A stretch of 64,000 nt of DNA, from positions 1 through 64,000 of the forward strand of contig NZ_AKJZ01000022.1 of assembly GCF_000282055.1 (NCBI RefSeq). The letters are read 5' to 3'. Positions 61,859-64,000 of the stretch are shown one piece after another. The notes under the pieces were generated by a model. The model did not search any database and was not told the origin of the DNA. It saw nothing but the letters and a program-made list of their open reading frames with translations. The DNA is from Flavobacterium sp. CF136. GTDB lineage: Bacteria; Bacteroidota; Bacteroidia; Flavobacteriales; Flavobacteriaceae. Both the position numbers and the translations under genes were made by a program. Every line of letters begins with the position of its first letter. The first letter of the stretch is position 1.

Positions 61859-62038
61859 TTATTTGATCGTAAGGTATTTTGTTTGTAATAAACGGGTTCT
61901 TTCATCAAAAGGGAAATCTACATATTAGGCATCGCCTTTTTTAACAGAAACATTTAAGCGGCCTCTGCCAATTTCCCTTTCATCAACATTAAAAGCTTTA
62001 AGTGTTAAATTCAAAGATTTACATTTAAAATATAATTT
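61859..62038 (-). pseudogene. C-terminal remnant of an unidentified protein
   Basis: On the minus strand a 60-codon stretch reads like the end of a protein: SLNLTLKAFNVDEREIGRG, then RLNVSVKKGDA, an in-frame TAA, then YVDFPFDERTRLLQTKYLTI and a natural stop at 61859-61861. A CAA-to-TAA change would explain the internal stop. The stretch ends 13 bp before a terminator, as a real gene would. No 5' part remains: the frame ends upstream at a TAG (about 62039) close to the divergent gene at 62062, so the larger portion has been deleted. I cannot name the family. The interval 61752-62061 (310 bp) otherwise has only this terminator and promoter-like AT-rich sequence. Confidence 0.65.
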
Positions 62039-62061
62039 CTATATTTAGCTTTTATTTTTAC

Positions 62062-63048
62062 ATGAAAAACAGTATCCCCTTAGTTATTTTTGGCGAATCG
62101 ATTTTGCCGGGAGAACACAAAACCATAAACGTTGAAATTGCGAGGCTGCATACCACAACAAAGCTTAATATTCCGGTTATTGTCCGCCGATCAAAATTTG
62201 AAGGACCGATAGTTTTATTCTCTGCCGGAATTCACGGAGACGAAATTAACGGTGTCGAAATTGTCCGTCAGCTGATAAGCAAAAAGATTAATCGCCCAAC
62301 GATCGGAACCATTATTTGCATTCCGGTTATTAACATGTACGGTTTTGTAAATAAGTCTCGTGAGTTTCCCGACGGACGTGATTTAAATCGTGTTTTCCCG
62401 GGAAGTAAAAAAGGTTCGCTGGCAAGTCGTTTTGCTTATAATATTGTAGAACATATTTTGCCCATTATAGATTATGCAGTCGATTTTCATGCTGGCGGTG
62501 CAAGCCGATTCAATGCCCCGCAGATCAGAATCACGGAACACAATCCGGAATTAAAAATTTTGGCAGATGTTTTTAATGCGCCATTCACTTTATATTCCAA
62601 AAATATCAACGGTTCTTTTAGAAATACTTCGGAAAAAGCCAATGTAAAAATGCTGCTTTTTGAAGGCGGAAAATCATTAGACATAAACAACGAAATTGCA
62701 AATGTTGGAGTAAAAGGTGTAAAACGCCTGCTTCATTATTTGAATATGCTTGATCCAAAACAAATTGTAGAGCGAGATGACAATCCTTCTATTTATATCA
62801 AAAATTCGGTTTGGCTTCGGGCAAAATGTTCCGGTTTATTGCATGATTTTAATTTGATTGGAAGATTTGTAACCAAAGGCACCATTTTGGCAATCATTAC
62901 AGATCCGTTTGGTAAATTTGAACAAAAAGTAAAAGCACCACACGACGGATTTATTATCAACGCCAATCATTCTCCGATTGTATACGAAGGTGATGCCATC
63001 TATCATATGTCTAAAACCAGTACAGAAAACGAAAATGCCGACGAGTAA
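62062..63048 (+). CDS. AstE/aspartoacylase-like M14 metallopeptidase family protein
   Basis: A 328-residue zinc amidohydrolase-like protein. Zinc ligands are His58 and Glu61 (FSAGIHGDEINGVEI) and His143 (VDFHAGGASRF), with NRVFPGSKKGSLASR near 108-122. A C-terminal biotin/lipoyl-like segment (KVKAPHDGFIINANHSPIVYEGDAIYH) is typical of the succinylglutamate desuccinylase/aspartoacylase group called RimK-associated or AGO-like deacylases. The true substrate in Bacteroidota is unknown. The last 14 bases overlap the start of the 5-formyl-THF cyclo-ligase gene, so the two are translationally coupled. Confidence 0.88.
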   Translation: MKNSIPLVIFGESILPGEHKTINVEIARLHTTTKLNIPVIVRRSKFEGPIVLFSAGIHGDEINGVEIVRQLISKKINRPTIGTIICIPVINMYGFVNKSREFPDGRDLNRVFPGSKKGSLASRFAYNIVEHILPIIDYAVDFHAGGASRFNAPQIRITEHNPELKILADVFNAPFTLYSKNINGSFRNTSEKANVKMLLFEGGKSLDINNEIANVGVKGVKRLLHYLNMLDPKQIVERDDNPSIYIKNSVWLRAKCSGLLHDFNLIGRFVTKGTILAIITDPFGKFEQKVKAPHDGFIINANHSPIVYEGDAIYHMSKTSTENENADE

Positions 63049-63604
63049 AAAAGAATTACGATTACATTATAAAAATCTTCGTAAAGAACTGAGCTCTGAT
63101 CTTATAGAAGAAAAAAGTCTCGCTATAGCCAATAATTTGCTTAAACTATCTATTTGGAATAAAACATATTACCATGTTTTTCTTCCTATTGAAGAGCAGA
63201 AGGAAGTAAATACCGAATTTATCCTGCACCTTCTCTCCGGAAAAGATAAAGAAATTGTAGTTTCTAAAAGTGATTTTGAAACCCGAATAATGAATCATTT
63301 TTTATTGACAGACAATACCAAAATCAAGAAAAACGAATACAATATCCCGGAACCTTTAAACGGATTATCAGTTCCTTCTGAAACTATTGAGGTCGTTTTT
63401 GTGCCGCTTTTGGCTTTTGATATTTTTGGAAATCGTATTGGCTATGGAAAAGGTTTTTATGATAAATTTTTAGCAGAATGCAAACCGGAAACAATCAAAA
63501 TTGGCCTGTCCTTTTTTGAAGCTGTAAACCAAATTGATGACGTTTTTGAATCGGATGTAAAACTTGATTATTGTGTGACACCTGAGAAGATTTATACTTT
63601 TTAA
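63035..63604 (+). CDS. 5-formyltetrahydrofolate cyclo-ligase
   Basis: A 189-residue enzyme converting 5-formyl-THF to 5,10-methenyl-THF with ATP. The start is ATG 63035 (MPTSKKELRLHYKNLRKELS), where the family's first helix begins; an in-frame ATG at 62978 would add 19 residues inside the preceding gene. Seen: PIEEQKEVNTEFI, VPLLAFDIFGNRIGYGKGFYDKFL with the GYGKGYYD-type nucleotide-binding loop. Length is standard. Overlap with the previous gene is 14 bases. The spacer 63605-63847 (243 bp) contains only the palindromic repeat at 63667-63813. Confidence 0.92.
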   Translation: MPTSKKELRLHYKNLRKELSSDLIEEKSLAIANNLLKLSIWNKTYYHVFLPIEEQKEVNTEFILHLLSGKDKEIVVSKSDFETRIMNHFLLTDNTKIKKNEYNIPEPLNGLSVPSETIEVVFVPLLAFDIFGNRIGYGKGFYDKFLAECKPETIKIGLSFFEAVNQIDDVFESDVKLDYCVTPEKIYTF

Positions 63605-63666
63605 AAATCTCTTCTTTGTCTTGTTTTATTGTCAGTTTTGTGAGAACTTGAAATTAACTACATGAC

Positions 63667-63813
63667 GTCACTTCGAGTGTTTTTTGGCTATAAGATTGGT
63701 ATTGAAAAAACAAGTTTTATTAGCCAAAAATGTATCGGGAAAACTTGGTTTCATAAAAGTTCTCGATACATTTTCTGTTTCGTTTCTCTACTCAAAAAAC
63801 ACTCGAACTGACG
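63667..63813. repeat. Multi-arm palindromic repeat
   Basis: An outer pair of arms, GTCACTTCGAGTGTTTTTTG (63667-63686) and CAAAAAACACTCGAACTGACG (63793-63813), pairs with one mismatch and encloses two more foldbacks: TTTTTGGCTA (63681-63690) with TAGCCAAAAA (63721-63730), and TGTATCGGGAAAACTT (63731-63746) with AAGTTCTCGATACA (63757-63770). The order fits a cloverleaf or cruciform. No coding potential is visible. Confidence 0.7.
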
Positions 63814-63847
63814 ACTTTAACAATTACACAACCAGTAAATTTTTAAA

Positions 63848-64000
63848 CTATTTTACCATAATTCCTTCTACAAAAAGAATCGGCACTTCTTCGGTATTAT
63901 TTTCGTTGATCAAATTTGATCTAAAGATAAATTTCTTGTCGTATAAAGTATTTCCGATGAAGAAAGTTACCATAAATTCGTTATTCAAAACCAAAAGACT
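63848..64000 (-). CDS. 3' part of an unidentified gene, cut by the window edge
   Basis: On the minus strand the frame from the window end reads SLLVLNNEFMVTFFIGNTLY, then DKKFIFRSNLINENNTEEVP, then ILFVEGIMVK, with stop TAG at 63848-63850. It is open for 50 codons and reads as a real protein end with strand-like hydrophobic stretches. The start lies beyond 64000. I cannot identify the family from this piece. It is convergent with the 5-formyl-THF cyclo-ligase gene, with the multi-arm repeat between them. Confidence 0.6.
   Translation of the reverse strand, partial: SLLVLNNEFMVTFFIGNTLYDKKFIFRSNLINENNTEEVPILFVEGIMVK

Noticed and set aside
1..64000. tRNA or rRNA genes
   Set aside because: I saw no cloverleaf with CCA-type end or rRNA-like conserved stretch. 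Small structured RNAs could still be missed by eye; a tRNAscan run would settle it.

Overview
The window looks like chromosomal DNA from a Flavobacterium-type bacterium (Bacteroidota, Flavobacteriaceae). Evidence: strongly AT-rich sequence; promoters of the TTTG-N19..21-TAnnTTTG type with few Shine-Dalgarno sites; a T9SS-type C-terminal sorting domain; a carboxypeptidase-regulatory-domain TonB receptor; a complete bat (aerotolerance) operon; an OmpA protein with thrombospondin type 3 repeats; and intergenic palindromes of a kind I associate with Flavobacterium. I see no rRNA, tRNA, transposase, integrase, phage gene or CRISPR array. Nearly all of it reads as vertically inherited core genome.

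Layout. 0-20 kb is almost all minus strand: ompA-like porin, kbl, AddA-type helicase-nuclease, lspA, dksA-like regulator and ileS, a secreted protein of unknown function, a secreted PQQ-type beta-propeller, recO, a PorZ-like T9SS propeller protein, and gdhA. 20-26 kb is mixed: small envelope proteins, cystathionine gamma-synthase type enzyme, AlbA_2 protein, SDR and aldo/keto reductase. 26-35.4 kb is one plus-strand operon: moxR, DUF58, a BatD-like membrane protein, batA, batB, batC, batD, batE, closed by a terminator. 35.5-43 kb is housekeeping on the minus strand (gpsA, Fe-alcohol dehydrogenase, DJ-1/PfpI, nadD, gmk, yicC, Spx/ArsC-like), interrupted by a divergent LysR gene and a decayed rhodanese pseudogene. 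43-50 kb holds DinB, RlpA, a small membrane protein, an orphan TonB-dependent receptor and pgi. 50-57.5 kb holds an AraC regulator divergent from an SDR gene, an M23 peptidase, and aromatic amino acid catabolism: a tryptophan 2,3-dioxygenase family gene, hppD and hmgA. 57.5-64 kb holds a patatin/BamA-like protein, uvrC, an AstE/aspartoacylase-like protein, 5-formyl-THF cyclo-ligase and a gene cut by the window edge.

Where genes work together: BatA-E with MoxR and DUF58 probably form an envelope complex. HppD and HmgA are consecutive steps of tyrosine breakdown, with the tryptophan oxygenase gene nearby. IleS, DksA-like and LspA form a conserved translation/lipoprotein cluster. LysR is divergent from DJ-1 and the alcohol dehydrogenase, and AraC is divergent from the SDR; each looks like a regulator-target pair.

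I find no convincing new multi-gene system. The least explained signals are non-coding: a candidate small RNA with its own -7 box and terminator (54613-54737), different inverted repeats in most spacers of the bat operon, a multi-arm palindrome at 63667-63813, a repeat element touching the hmgA stop codon (56077-56193), and two decayed genes (rhodanese at 39831-40410; an unidentified C-terminal remnant at 61859-62038).
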